Shown: in pieces, positions 53,917 to 63,026 of the stretch
Layout: the number at the start of each line of letters is the position of its first letter
How positions within the stretch are numbered: position 1 is the first letter of the stretch
Source: an uncultured Olsenella sp.
GTDB taxonomy: Bacteria; Actinomycetota; Coriobacteriia; Coriobacteriales; Atopobiaceae
Reading direction: 5' to 3'
Length of the DNA: 64,000 nt
Assembly (NCBI GenBank): GCA_900314495.1
Contig: OMVJ01000010.1
Location: 1 to 64,000, forward strand
Made by a program: the position numbers and the translations under genes
Notes under the pieces: model-generated
Database searches by the model: none
The model's input: the letters and a program-made list of their open reading frames with translations, nothing else
What the model was told of the DNA's origin: nothing

Positions 53917-54564
53917 ATGCACATGCAAGACCTGACCGAACTGCTGAAGGGCAACCCCTACCCCGGCCGCGGCATCGTGGTGGGCAAGGGCCGCGTGTAC
54001 TACTGGATCATGGGCCGCAGCTCCAACAGCCGCAACCGCGTCTTTGAGCTGACCGAGGACGGCATTCGCACCAAGGCCTTCGACGAGAGCAAGCTCGAGG
54101 ACCCCAGCCTCATCATCTACCACCCAGTGCGCACCGCTGGTGAGGACCTGGTGGTCACCAACGGCGACCAGACCGACACCATTGTGGAGAAGGGCTTCCG
54201 CGAGGGCTGCATGGCTCGCGAGTACGAGCCCGACGGCCCCAACTGGACCCCGCGCATCAGCTCCGTCATCCACCCTGACGGCAGCTTTGAGCTCTCCATT
54301 CTGAAGCACGACCCCAACTCCGCCACCGACCGCTGCCTGCGCCAGTTCTTTGCCTACGAGAGCGCGGACGAGGGCGTGGGCTACTTCATCAGCACCTACC
54401 AGGGCGACGGCAACCCCCTGCCCAGCTTTGCCGGCGAGCCCATTGCCGTGCGCATGGGCGAGCCCGACGAGGTCTGGGCCGCCCTCAACGCCGACAACAA
54501 GGTGTCCATGTACGCCAACGTTGCCGGCCAGGTGAAGCTCTACAACAAGAACCTGGGCGACTAG
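53917..54564 (+). CDS. purO: IMP cyclohydrolase (PurO-type)
   Basis: 215 residues (ATG 53917, or 53923 six bases on; both have AAGG-type sites). PF07826-like family: NPYPGRGIVVGKGRVYYWIMGRSSNSRNRVF, HPVRTAGEDLVVTNGDQTDT, FAYESADEGVGYFISTYQGDGNPLPSF. Closes FAICAR to IMP, the last step of purine synthesis. First described in archaea; some Gram-positive anaerobes use it in place of the N-terminal half of PurH. The following gene is the matching AICAR transformylase, and a ZTP riboswitch precedes both. Confidence 0.9.
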   Translation: MHMQDLTELLKGNPYPGRGIVVGKGRVYYWIMGRSSNSRNRVFELTEDGIRTKAFDESKLEDPSLIIYHPVRTAGEDLVVTNGDQTDTIVEKGFREGCMAREYEPDGPNWTPRISSVIHPDGSFELSILKHDPNSATDRCLRQFFAYESADEGVGYFISTYQGDGNPLPSFAGEPIAVRMGEPDEVWAALNADNKVSMYANVAGQVKLYNKNLGD

Positions 54565-54586
54565 CCCCTTTCGAAAGGAAACGCAT

Positions 54587-55768
54587 ATGAACGAGCTCGA
54601 GCTCAAGTACGGCTGCAACCCCAACCAGAAGCCTTCCCGCATCTTCATGAAGGACGGGTCGGACCTGCCCGTCACCGTCCTCTCCGGCAAGCCCGGCTAC
54701 ATCAACTTCCTGGACGCCCTCAACTCCTGGCAGCTGGTCAAGGAGCTGAAGGAGGCCACCGGCCTGCCCGCGGCCGCAAGCTTCAAGCACGTCTCGCCGG
54801 CCGGCGCCGCCGTGGGCCTGCCCCTCTCTGACGTAGACAAGCAGATCTACTTCGTGGACGAGGCCGACGGCGAGCTTACGCCCATCGCCTGCGCCTACAT
54901 TCGCGCCCGCGGCGCGGACCGCATGAGCTCCTACGGCGACTGGGCCGCGCTTTCCGACGTGTGCGACGCCCGCACCGCCAAGTACATCAAGCACGAGGTG
55001 TCCGACGGCGTCATCGCCCCCGGCTACACCGACGAGGCGCTTCAGATTCTGCGCTCCAAGAAGGGCGGCAAGTACAACGTGGTCCAGATCGACCCCGCCT
55101 ACCAGTGCGCCCCCGTGGAGCAGAAGGACGTCTTCGGCATCACCTTTGAGCAGGGCCACAACTTCTTCCCCATCAACCGCGAGCTGCTCTCCAACGTGGT
55201 GACCAAGAACAAGAACATCCCCGAGCAGGCGCAGATTGACATGATCGTGAGCCTCATCACGCTCAAGTACACGCAGTCCAACTCCGTCTGCTACGTGAAG
55301 AACGGCCAGGCAATCGGCGTGGGCGCCGGCCAGCAGAGCCGCGTGCACTGCACCCGCCTTGCCGGCAACAAGGCCGACACCTGGTACCTGCGCCAGAACC
55401 CCAAGGTCCTGAGCCTGAAGTTTGTGGATGGCATCCGCCGCGCCAACCGCGACAACGCCATTGACGTCTACATCAGCGACGAGCACGACGACGTGCTGCG
55501 CGAGGGCGAGTGGCAGAAGTGGTTTGCCCAGAAGCCCGAGGTCCTGACCGCGGAGGAGAAGAAGGCCTGGATTGCCACCCAGACCGGCGTGACCCTGGGC
55601 TCCGACGCCTTCTTCCCCTTTGGCGACAACATCGAGCGTGCCCACAAGTCCGGCGTGAGCTACGTGGCCGAGCCCGGCGGCTCCATCCGCGACGACAACG
55701 TGATCGAGACGGCCGACAAGTACAACATGGCCATGTGCTTCACCGGCATGAGGCTCTTCCACCACTAA
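54587..55768 (+). CDS. purH: AICAR formyltransferase (PurH transformylase domain, stand-alone)
   Basis: 393 residues: only the AICARFT half of PurH, formylating AICAR with 10-formyl-THF. Motifs: LKYGCNPNQKPS, ASFKHVSPAGAAVG (catalytic Lys-His), and SNSVCYVKNGQAIGVGAGQQSR. The N-terminal IMP-cyclohydrolase (MGS-like) half is missing and replaced by the separate purO gene 22 bp upstream. Together they complete de novo IMP synthesis. Terminated by a long palindrome. Confidence 0.96.
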   Translation: MNELELKYGCNPNQKPSRIFMKDGSDLPVTVLSGKPGYINFLDALNSWQLVKELKEATGLPAAASFKHVSPAGAAVGLPLSDVDKQIYFVDEADGELTPIACAYIRARGADRMSSYGDWAALSDVCDARTAKYIKHEVSDGVIAPGYTDEALQILRSKKGGKYNVVQIDPAYQCAPVEQKDVFGITFEQGHNFFPINRELLSNVVTKNKNIPEQAQIDMIVSLITLKYTQSNSVCYVKNGQAIGVGAGQQSRVHCTRLAGNKADTWYLRQNPKVLSLKFVDGIRRANRDNAIDVYISDEHDDVLREGEWQKWFAQKPEVLTAEEKKAWIATQTGVTLGSDAFFPFGDNIERAHKSGVSYVAEPGGSIRDDNVIETADKYNMAMCFTGMRLFHH

Positions 55769-55843
55769 TCCTGCCGGAGAGCGGGTTCCGCTCACCACGA
55801 CCAGCAGGCGCGGCACGAACACCAGGCGCGAAAGAAGCAGCAG

Positions 55844-55877
55844 GCGCGGCATTTGAAGCTTCAAATGCCGCGCTTTC
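55844..55877. terminator. Long palindromic terminator after purH
   Basis: 30-bp perfect palindrome centred on AAGCTT (55844-55873) followed by TTTC. It serves purH and, from the other strand, the DUF2442 gene that ends 20 bp away. A CAGCAGGCGCGGCA-type direct repeat lies just upstream (55802-55815 and 55838-55851). Confidence 0.8.
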
Positions 55878-55892
55878 AGGTTTCAACTGGCT

Positions 55893-56147
55893 TTATAGCA
55901 GGTGATGCTGCATCCGCTCGCTTGAGCGCAGCGTGGGCGGAGGGGCAGCCGCATCCCACGAGACGGCATCATTCAGCACCGTGAGCCTGTCTCGGAAGAA
56001 TTCCAGGTCGGCCAACTGGGCAAACACTCCGCCGCGTGCAATGAGCGGCTTGATGTCCGCGAGCCGGATGCTCCCGTCCGAGAAGTACGCGTACACCGTG
56101 TAGTCGTCGCCCGCAACGGCCTGAACGACGGAAGGCATGTACTCCAT
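55893..56147 (-). CDS. DUF2442-domain protein, altered C-terminus
   Basis: 84 residues. DUF2442 pattern: MPSVVQAVAGDDYTVYAYFSDGSIRLADIKPLIARGGVFAQLADLEFFRDRL then VSWD. After the conserved Trp-Asp the usual end (a short loop and xLDPxxLYE) is replaced by Ala/Pro-rich residues and the reading ends, so the 3' end looks remodelled. DUF2442 proteins usually pair with DUF4160, and a DUF4160 remnant lies directly upstream. Start at 56147, or the ATG at 56138. Confidence 0.6.
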   Translation of the reverse strand: MEYMPSVVQAVAGDDYTVYAYFSDGSIRLADIKPLIARGGVFAQLADLEFFRDRLTVLNDAVSWDAAAPPPTLRSSERMQHHLL

Positions 56148-56162
56148 ATGGCCTCACGCCTC

Positions 56163-56274
56163 CTACATGAGGGGGGGCAATCGGCACGAGGGGCTTCTCG
56201 TCCCGTGCCAGCTCCCAGTTCTGCATCATTCGGGAACTAAAATACCGCGGACCAACGGGGCACCACTGCGGCCA
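56163..56274 (-). pseudogene. Remnant of a DUF4160 gene 3' end, with a C7 frameshift
   Basis: After the GntR stop, the minus strand reads a short segment containing NWELARDEKPLVPIAP, the usual C-terminal end of longer DUF4160 proteins. A run of seven C (G7 at 56171-56177) puts the frame out; with six C it would end ...PIAPLM at a TAG (56163-56165), just ahead of an AGGAGG site for the DUF2442 gene. The N-terminal part of the gene is absent. Confidence 0.5.
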
Positions 56275-57066
56275 TCACGCCGCAGAGACGGAATTAGCCT
56301 CGCCCGCCGCGGGGACCGCCCGGTCCACAATCTTGCCGTCGGCACCCACGTGGAAGTGGTAGCTCACGCGATCACCGCGCAGGACCGTCTTGGAATAGTG
56401 AAGCGGTGTGCCGTCCGCGCAGCACATGAGCTTGCGCAGCACGAAGAGCGGGGCGCCCGCAACGCACTTGAGCAGCTCGGATTCCTCCAGCTTGGCGGAC
56501 GACACCTCAATGATTGCGTCCTCCTCCCCCAGCTGAATGCCATATTTGTCGCGCACCAGCCCATAAAAGGACTCGCCCCCGCTCATGAACTCCATGAGGC
56601 CCGGCAGCAGGCGCGAGCTGGCATACAGCTCGTCAATGGAGATGGGGTAGCCGTCCTGCAGAATCAGACGGCGCATGTGCGTAACCTCGTCGCCCACTGC
56701 AATCTGCAGCTTGGAGGCAATCTTCTCGTCCGCGCGCGTGCGTTCGGCCGAGAGGACCTCGCGTTTCGTGGTGGCGCCTAGGGACGTCAGGCTGGAGAAA
56801 CCCCGCGTTCCATCCCCAATGGTGGTGCTCTCGTGCTTCGGAACGGCCACGAAGGTGCCCCGGCCCTGGACCGTCTCGAGCAGGCCCGCGCCCACCAGGT
56901 CCTGAACGGCCCGCCGCACCGTGATGCGGCTCACGCCGTGCTCTCGGCACAACTCCTGCTCCGTGGGAATCCTCGACCCCACGGGGTACACGCCGGAAAT
57001 GATCTGCTCCTTGAGTGCGCCCTCGAGCTGCAGGTACAGAGGCCGATTATCCACGTGGCTCACCAT
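56275..57066 (-). CDS. GntR/HutC-family regulator of the Opp/kinase operon
   Basis: 263 residues. Winged helix (LYLQLEGALKEQI, IPTEQELCREHGVSRITVRRAVQDLVGAGLL, VQGRGTFVA) and a UTRA sensor (about 95-245). HutC-type proteins bind small metabolites; FrlR, the regulator of fructoselysine genes in Bacillus, belongs to this subgroup. It is last in line after the kinase and Opp genes on the same strand, with a palindrome in its own upstream region. Confidence 0.88.
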   Translation of the reverse strand: MVSHVDNRPLYLQLEGALKEQIISGVYPVGSRIPTEQELCREHGVSRITVRRAVQDLVGAGLLETVQGRGTFVAVPKHESTTIGDGTRGFSSLTSLGATTKREVLSAERTRADEKIASKLQIAVGDEVTHMRRLILQDGYPISIDELYASSRLLPGLMEFMSGGESFYGLVRDKYGIQLGEEDAIIEVSSAKLEESELLKCVAGAPLFVLRKLMCCADGTPLHYSKTVLRGDRVSYHFHVGADGKIVDRAVPAAGEANSVSAA

Positions 57067-57118
57067 ATGAGCGACCCCACCCCTCGTTCCAAGTCCATGC
57101 CGCCAAACACAGCCCCTC

Positions 57119-57158
57119 AGATGTTATACCAAATTCGACAAAACATCATATAACATCT
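57119..57158. promoter_or_regulatory. Inverted repeat upstream of the HutC-type regulator
   Basis: AGATGTTATA / TATAACATCT, 10-bp perfect arms (57119-57128 and 57149-57158) in an AT-rich gap between oppF and the regulator gene. Likely an operator for autoregulation; no U-tract that would make it a terminator. Confidence 0.55.
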
Positions 57159-57199
57159 TTGCGGTATTCCAAGAAGGGTGCCTTGGCGCCCGGCCATTC

Positions 57200-58141
57200 C
57201 TAGACCCAACGCTCCAGTTCCTCTTGGGTGCCCAAGACCTCGTGGCCCGCCTCCACCTGGTGATACGTGCCTGCCGTGTAGTCAATTCCCAGCGACTTGG
57301 CGTCGTAGACCATAGGCTTGCGGTCGCGTTCGGTCTCTGGGTTCACCCGCGGAATGGCGGAGATGAGGGACTTGGTGTAGGGGTGCACCGGGTTGGAGAA
57401 AACCTGGTCCGTGGCACCCTGCTCCACGACGTGCCCCAGATGCATGACCGCAATGTGATCCGAGATGTAGCGCACCATGGAGAGGTCGTGTGCAATGAAG
57501 AGGTAGGCAGCACCGCTCTCCTGCTGGATGTCGCGCATGAGGTTCACGACCTGCGCCTGAATGGACACGTCCAGGGCAGAGATGGCCTCGTCCGCGATGA
57601 TCAGCTTGGGGTTCATGATGAGGGCACGGGCAAGCCCCACGCGCTGGCGCTGGCCACCGGAGAACTGGCTTGGGTAACGGTTGGCCTGCGAGCGCGATAG
57701 GCCCACGCGGTCCATCATCTGGTACACGTGCTCCATGCGCTCCTTGCGGTCCATCCGGGGAAAGTGGGCATCCAGGCCGGTGGCGATGGTGTCAGAGACC
57801 TTGCGGTAGGGGTTGAGCGACGCCATGGGATCCTGGAAGACCATGGACATGTTGGTGCGCATCCTCTTCTCTACCTCGCCCGTAACCCTACCGGAGATGT
57901 CATCACCGTCGAAGGTAATGGTACCGCTGGTTATGGGATCCAGCTTGATGATGGCGCGTCCTGTGGTGGACTTGCCGGAGCCGGACTCTCCCACCAAGCC
58001 GAAGGTCTCGCCCGGCATGATGTCGAAGGAGATGTCGTCCACGGCCTTCACCACCGAGCCGCCGGGGATGGGAAAGTACTGCTTAAGGTGTCGCACGCTC
58101 AGGAGCGGCTGCGACGCGCTCGTGGTCTTGTTGCTAGGCAT
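57200..58141 (-). CDS. oppF: Oligopeptide ABC transporter ATPase OppF
   Basis: 313 residues. Walker [15 protein letters not shown], signature FSGGQRQRVGLARAL, Walker B LIIADEAISALD, plus the C-terminal oligopeptide-transporter region (VFSNPVHPYTKSLISAIP). Cytoplasmic ATPase of the peptide importer. The ATG overlaps the oppD stop by 8 nt. Completes the Opp set. Confidence 0.95.
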   Translation of the reverse strand: MPSNKTTSASQPLLSVRHLKQYFPIPGGSVVKAVDDISFDIMPGETFGLVGESGSGKSTTGRAIIKLDPITSGTITFDGDDISGRVTGEVEKRMRTNMSMVFQDPMASLNPYRKVSDTIATGLDAHFPRMDRKERMEHVYQMMDRVGLSRSQANRYPSQFSGGQRQRVGLARALIMNPKLIIADEAISALDVSIQAQVVNLMRDIQQESGAAYLFIAHDLSMVRYISDHIAVMHLGHVVEQGATDQVFSNPVHPYTKSLISAIPRVNPETERDRKPMVYDAKSLGIDYTAGTYHQVEAGHEVLGTQEELERWV

Positions 58142-59231
58142 TGCAGGCCTCCTTCAGATGCGCGGCCTCCGCCCTCATGTCGCCTATGCGCCTCTTCAGC
58201 TGCTCGGGCATCTCCACCTTGGGCGCACGGGGGTCCAGAAGCCAGGTTGCAGCCCAGTGGTGGTCGTTCACCTGGAAGCGCGGCGGCTCCTGCTTGTAGT
58301 CAATCTCCAACGCATAGGGGTTTCTGGGGGCAAAGGCGTCGCCCACGATCTCGTTCATGAGGTTGGGCGGATTGCCCTTAATGGCAAAGAGCCGCTCGTC
58401 TCGGTTCGCGTCCACGGAGGGCATGCTGGAGAGGAGCCCCCAGGTATAGGGGTGTCGCGGGTCGTAGAGAATGTCCGCCAGGGTACCGCTCTCCACTATC
58501 TTGCCCGCATACATGACGTTGACGTAGTCGGCCACCTTGGCAACCACGCCCAGATTATGGGTGATGAAGAGCACGGAGATGCCCAGCCTGCACTGCAGGT
58601 CTATGATCAGCTGCAGGATGCGCGCCTGGATGGTCACGTCCAGTGCGGTGGTGGGCTCGTCGCAGATGAGCAGCTCTGGGTTGCACGAAAGGGCGATGGC
58701 TATGACCACGCGCTGCCGCATGCCGCCGGAGAGCTGGTGCGGGTAGCTCCTGAGACGGGCCTCCGGATCCGTAATGCCCACTAGGTTCAGAAGCTCCAGG
58801 CACCTGTGGTGCAGCTCGTCGCCCTCCAGGTGCTCGTGGAAGGCCACGCTCTCGCCCAGCTGTCGCTCTATGCTCATGGTGGGGTCAAGCGAAGTCATGG
58901 GGTCTTGGAAGACCATGGCGATGTGGTCGCCCTTTAGGGCCTGGTGCTCCTTGGGGGTCACCTTCATGAGGTCCACCGTCTTGCGGGTACCGTCGGCGTC
59001 CGTGTACGTGAAGTCGATGGAACCGGACTCCACCACCTCGTTGGGCGAGTGGATGCCCATTATCTGCTTCACGGTGACCGACTTGCCAGAGCCGGACTCG
59101 CCCACGATGGCAACGGTCTCTCCGCGGTGGAGGTCCATGTCCAGCCCCCGCACAGCGCGTACCAGGCCGTTCGCGGTCCTGAAGGAGACCCTGAGGTCCC
59201 GGACCCTAATGATGCGTTCTCTCTCAGCCAT
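58134..59231 (-). CDS. oppD: Oligopeptide ABC transporter ATPase OppD
   Basis: 365 residues. Walker [15 protein letters not shown], signature [15 protein letters not shown], Walker [13 protein letters not shown], and the C-terminal [13 protein letters not shown] motif of OppD/DppD. A longer C-terminus than OppF includes cysteine-poor basic sequence. Nine nt after oppC, overlapping oppF. Confidence 0.95.
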   Translation of the reverse strand: MAERERIIRVRDLRVSFRTANGLVRAVRGLDMDLHRGETVAIVGESGSGKSVTVKQIMGIHSPNEVVESGSIDFTYTDADGTRKTVDLMKVTPKEHQALKGDHIAMVFQDPMTSLDPTMSIERQLGESVAFHEHLEGDELHHRCLELLNLVGITDPEARLRSYPHQLSGGMRQRVVIAIALSCNPELLICDEPTTALDVTIQARILQLIIDLQCRLGISVLFITHNLGVVAKVADYVNVMYAGKIVESGTLADILYDPRHPYTWGLLSSMPSVDANRDERLFAIKGNPPNLMNEIVGDAFAPRNPYALEIDYKQEPPRFQVNDHHWAATWLLDPRAPKVEMPEQLKRRIGDMRAEAAHLKEACNA

Positions 59232-59240
59232 AGCTCTCCC

Positions 59241-60275
59241 CTATCCGCGGTTGGGCTCGATGGCGTCGCGCAGGCCATCGGCAAAGAGGTTGAATCCCAG
59301 CATGAGCAGCGCGAGCACGATGACGGGGAAGGCGACCATGAAGGGGTAGGTCATGGCGGACTTGTAGCCGTCGTTGATCATGGAACCGAGCGACGCCAGC
59401 GGCGCGGGCACGCCCAGACCCACGAAGGCCAGGAAGGCCTCCAGGAAGATGGCCTGCGGCACAGAGAAGAGGAATGTCACGATGATCTGCGGCAGCACGT
59501 TGGGCAGAATCTCCCTGAAGACTATCTGCGTCCACTTAACGCCCAGCGTTCGGGCCGCCAACACGAACTCCTGCTGCTTGAGCTTCAACACCTGCGCGCG
59601 AACCACACGGCTCATGTCTATCCATCCGGTTATGAGCAGGACGATAATGATGTTGCCCAGGCCGGGCTTCATAACCACCAGCATGAGGGTCACGATGACC
59701 AGCTGGGGTATGGAGCTCAAGACCTCCGTGATGCGTTGCATCACGATGTCCACTGTGCCTCCCAAGTAGCCGGAAATCAGGCCGTAGGCGATGCCGATGA
59801 CCACGTTCACGATCATCGAGACGAAGGCGATGGTGAGCGAGACGCGCGTTCCGCTCCACACGCGGGTCCAGATGTCTCGACCCAGGTTGTCCGTGCCAAA
59901 GAGGTGGTACTGGTCCTGGCAACCCTTCTGGGCGTACACGTCCACGCCGCCCTGTGTGCCGTCAAAGATGCCCACCTGCTCCAGGCCTGGCACCCGCGGG
60001 GGCAGGTTGGTGGCGTTGGAGTCAACGCCCTCGTAGGTGTAGGCGCTCACCATGGGGGCCACTATGGCCAGCACGATGATGAGGGCGATGATGATGGTGG
60101 CTACCACGGCGCCCTTGTTGTCCCTGAAGCGGCTCAGGACCTCCTTGGCGTAGGAGTAGTCCGCGTACTCGCGGTCGGACTCCTGACGGTGGTCCGCCGA
60201 AGCCGGCACGAAGTCCGAGGGGCTTGCCGCAGGGGCCGGCCGACCCAGCGTCGCTTCCGTTTCCAATGCAGCCAT
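59241..60275 (-). CDS. oppC: Oligopeptide ABC transporter permease OppC
   Basis: 344 residues. A soluble N-terminus (about 50 residues) then six membrane helices, with an extracellular insertion after the first helix (about 80-140) as in OppC proteins. BPD_transp_1 EAA motif LAARTLGVKWTQIVFREILPN. Two nt after oppB. Confidence 0.94.
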   Translation of the reverse strand: MAALETEATLGRPAPAASPSDFVPASADHRQESDREYADYSYAKEVLSRFRDNKGAVVATIIIALIIVLAIVAPMVSAYTYEGVDSNATNLPPRVPGLEQVGIFDGTQGGVDVYAQKGCQDQYHLFGTDNLGRDIWTRVWSGTRVSLTIAFVSMIVNVVIGIAYGLISGYLGGTVDIVMQRITEVLSSIPQLVIVTLMLVVMKPGLGNIIIVLLITGWIDMSRVVRAQVLKLKQQEFVLAARTLGVKWTQIVFREILPNVLPQIIVTFLFSVPQAIFLEAFLAFVGLGVPAPLASLGSMINDGYKSAMTYPFMVAFPVIVLALLMLGFNLFADGLRDAIEPNRG

Positions 60276-60277
60276 TG

Positions 60278-61216
60278 CTACCTCTCCCCTCCGGCGAGCC
60301 TCACGCGCGGGTCGATGACTCCGTAGAGAATGTCCACGAGGAGCATGGCCACGATGAACATGACGCTGTAGATGAAGCTGATTGCGAGCACAACGTTGTA
60401 GTCGTTGGACTGGATGGCCGTGATGTAGAGCGTGCCCAGTCCCGGGATGGAGAAGATCTTCTCGATAACGAGCGAGCCCGTCATGAGCGAGACAAGAAGG
60501 GGTGCCAGCACCGTGATCACGGAGATGAGGGTGTTCCTCAACGCGTGCCGCAGTACCAGCATGCGCTGGGGCAGGCCCTTGGAGCGCGCCAGCTCCATGA
60601 AGTCCGAGTCCATGATGGAGACCATCTCGGAGCGCGTGTAGCGCTCCACGCTGGCCAGGGTGAACATGGAGAGCGCGATCACGGGCAAGACCGACGAGGC
60701 CCAGGGGTGGTTGGCGTCATAGAGGATGGGAAAGAGCTTGGCCTTGAAGCCAAGGAAGTACGAGAGGGCGAGGGCAAAGACGAAGCTGGGCAGGCTCACA
60801 CCCAAGACGGCCACCACGGTGGAGACCGTGTCGATGGCGGAGTGGCGCTTGAGGGCGGCGGCTATGCCCAGCAGGAGTCCCACGATGGTGCCCAGAACGC
60901 CCGCCTCGAGGCCGATGCCCATGGTCACCGCAAGACGGGATCCGACCATCCTAGAGATGGGCATGTTGGTCTGGATGTTGTACGAGACGCCAAAGTCACC
61001 GTGCAGCATGTTGCCAACATAGATGAAGAACCGCTCCAACACCGGCTTGTCCAGGCCGTAGTAGGCCTCGAGCTGCGCTATCTGTTCTGGGGACATCTTC
61101 TCGGTGTTGTTGAACGGAGAGCCCGGCATGAGGGAGAGCAGCATGAAGAGCACGAACAGGATTACGACGAGCGTAACGGCGGCCACGACGAGTCGCTTGA
61201 GTATGTACTTCCCCAT
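60278..61216 (-). CDS. oppB: Oligopeptide ABC transporter permease OppB
   Basis: 312 residues, six membrane helices. MGKYILKRLVVAAVTLVVILFVLFMLLSLMPGSP is the typical OppB start; EAA loop MELARSKGLPQRMLVLRHALRN. The ATG at 61216 has GGGGGAG; an in-frame extension upstream is not conserved. Confidence 0.95.
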   Translation of the reverse strand: MGKYILKRLVVAAVTLVVILFVLFMLLSLMPGSPFNNTEKMSPEQIAQLEAYYGLDKPVLERFFIYVGNMLHGDFGVSYNIQTNMPISRMVGSRLAVTMGIGLEAGVLGTIVGLLLGIAAALKRHSAIDTVSTVVAVLGVSLPSFVFALALSYFLGFKAKLFPILYDANHPWASSVLPVIALSMFTLASVERYTRSEMVSIMDSDFMELARSKGLPQRMLVLRHALRNTLISVITVLAPLLVSLMTGSLVIEKIFSIPGLGTLYITAIQSNDYNVVLAISFIYSVMFIVAMLLVDILYGVIDPRVRLAGGER

Positions 61217-61289
61217 GCCTCCCCCTTTGCCTTTGCGATGATCGGATCCCATGTCTTGCCAACCCCTTGTCAGTACGGGCGCCTAGCGG

Positions 61290-62972
61290 CTAGTCCTTGG
61301 TGGTGTACTTGTAGAAGCAGTCGATACCGGTAATGTGGTCGGTCTTGCCGTGGAGCGACGACTGGGTGAGCGTGGCCAAGCCCTCCTGGAAGATGGGGAT
61401 GCACACGGCCTGCTCGGTGCAGACGGCGTTGCAGTGCTTGAGGTCCTCCCAGCGGGCGCTGGCGTCGCCGGCGTCAGTGGTGTTGGCCTTGTCGTAGGTA
61501 GTGTCGAAGTCATCGGACGCCCACTGGCTGTAGTTGCTGGGGTGGTCGGACTTGTACATGGCCAGGATTGCCGTGGCGTCGGAGTAGTCGGGACCCCAGC
61601 CCCAGAACAGAATCTCGAAGTTGTGGTCGTAGGCCATCTGCAGACGGTTCTTCTTGGGAGTTGCCTGGATGTTCACCGTGAGGCCATCCAAGGTGTTCTG
61701 CAGCGCGGACTGTATATAGGCGCAGGCGTTCTGCGCGAAGTCCTTCTCCTGATCGTAGGTGATGGTGATCTCGCGACGGTCGGTCTCGGCCTTGGCCTGC
61801 TCCCAAAGCTCCTTGGCCTTCTCGGGGTCGTAGTCGAAGAACTGCTCGGAGTCCTCGGCGAAGTCCTTGCCGTCCTCGTTGCTCCAAAGGCCCTGCATGC
61901 ACATTTGGTTGACGGGCTGGGAACCGTTCTTGAGGATGTTGTCGCAAATGTCGGCGCGATCGATGCAGTAGGCGATGGCCTGACGGAAGGCCAGGCTGTC
62001 ATAGCCGTCCACCTTGGTGTTGATCATGAAGTAGTAGTTGAAGATGCCGGGACCCACCTTGAAGCCCTCGTTGTCCTTGTACTGCTCCACCAGGTCGCCG
62101 GACAACTGCACGTAGTCCACAGTACCGTTCTCGTAGGCCATGACGGCAGACTGGGTGTCAGGAATGACCTGGAAGTTGACCTCGTCCAGATCAACGTTCT
62201 CGGCATCCCAGTAGTCCGGGTTCTTGGTCATGGTGAAGGTGTTGCCAGCGGTGTCGTACTGGGTGAGGGTGAAGGGGCCGTTGTAGAGGATGTCGTCCTT
62301 GGTCAGGCCGAAGTTGGTGTCCTTCTCCTCACAGAACTTCTGGTTGACGGGAACCCAGGGTGTGAAAGCAAGGATGTCCAGCAAGAAGGGCACTGCGTTC
62401 TCGGTCTCCACCACGATGGTCTTGTCGTCAGGCGCGGAGATACCCAGGTCCGTCACAGGAGCCTCGCCGGCCAGGACGGCCGCTTGGTTCTTGATGGAGG
62501 CCATCTCAATCTGGTACTGGAAGGCGGCCGCGTCACCGGTTGCGGAGGCGTTACGCTGCCAGGCGTACACATAGTCGGCCGCGGTCACGGGGTCGCCGTT
62601 GCTCCACTTGAGGCCGTCGCGCAGGTGGAAAGTGTAGGTGAGCTGGTCGTCGGACACGTCGTAGCTCTCGCACTGCGCAGGCTGCACCTGGTCGTTCTCG
62701 TCGATGGAGAAGAGGCCCTCCACCACGTTGGAGATCATGCACATGGAGACCGAGTCGCCGGCAACAATGGGATCAAGGTTGACGGCCGCGGTTGCCACGG
62801 CGATGGTAGCCACCTTGTTGCCGGTGCCAGCCGCAGAGGAGCCAGTGCCTGCGCTGCCGGAGCCACCGCAGCCGGCAAGGAGCATGCCCGCACCTGCCGC
62901 AGCCGTGCCGAGCGACGACTTCACGAAGCCGCGCCTGGTGAGCCTGAAGAGACCGTTACCGTTCTTTTTCAT
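61290..62972 (-). CDS. oppA: Peptide-binding lipoprotein OppA
   Basis: 560 residues, solute-binding protein family 5. A Tat-type motif (TRRGFVKSS, Arg13-Arg14) and lipobox LLAGC with Cys35 indicate an exported lipoprotein. Fold segments such as NVVEGLFSID, YTFHLRDGLKWSNGDPVTAADYVYAWQR and AFRQAIAYCIDR are clear. Binds peptides or related ligands for OppBCDF. The gene is 54 bp after the FrlD-like kinase gene, so one transcript is likely. Confidence 0.94.
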   Translation of the reverse strand: MKKNGNGLFRLTRRGFVKSSLGTAAAGAGMLLAGCGGSGSAGTGSSAAGTGNKVATIAVATAAVNLDPIVAGDSVSMCMISNVVEGLFSIDENDQVQPAQCESYDVSDDQLTYTFHLRDGLKWSNGDPVTAADYVYAWQRNASATGDAAAFQYQIEMASIKNQAAVLAGEAPVTDLGISAPDDKTIVVETENAVPFLLDILAFTPWVPVNQKFCEEKDTNFGLTKDDILYNGPFTLTQYDTAGNTFTMTKNPDYWDAENVDLDEVNFQVIPDTQSAVMAYENGTVDYVQLSGDLVEQYKDNEGFKVGPGIFNYYFMINTKVDGYDSLAFRQAIAYCIDRADICDNILKNGSQPVNQMCMQGLWSNEDGKDFAEDSEQFFDYDPEKAKELWEQAKAETDRREITITYDQEKDFAQNACAYIQSALQNTLDGLTVNIQATPKKNRLQMAYDHNFEILFWGWGPDYSDATAILAMYKSDHPSNYSQWASDDFDTTYDKANTTDAGDASARWEDLKHCNAVCTEQAVCIPIFQEGLATLTQSSLHGKTDHITGIDCFYKYTTKD

Positions 62973-63026
62973 AATCCTTACCTTCCTTTTGGGATGCTAC
63001 CGCCTAGAAAAAAGAGAGCTTGCAAG

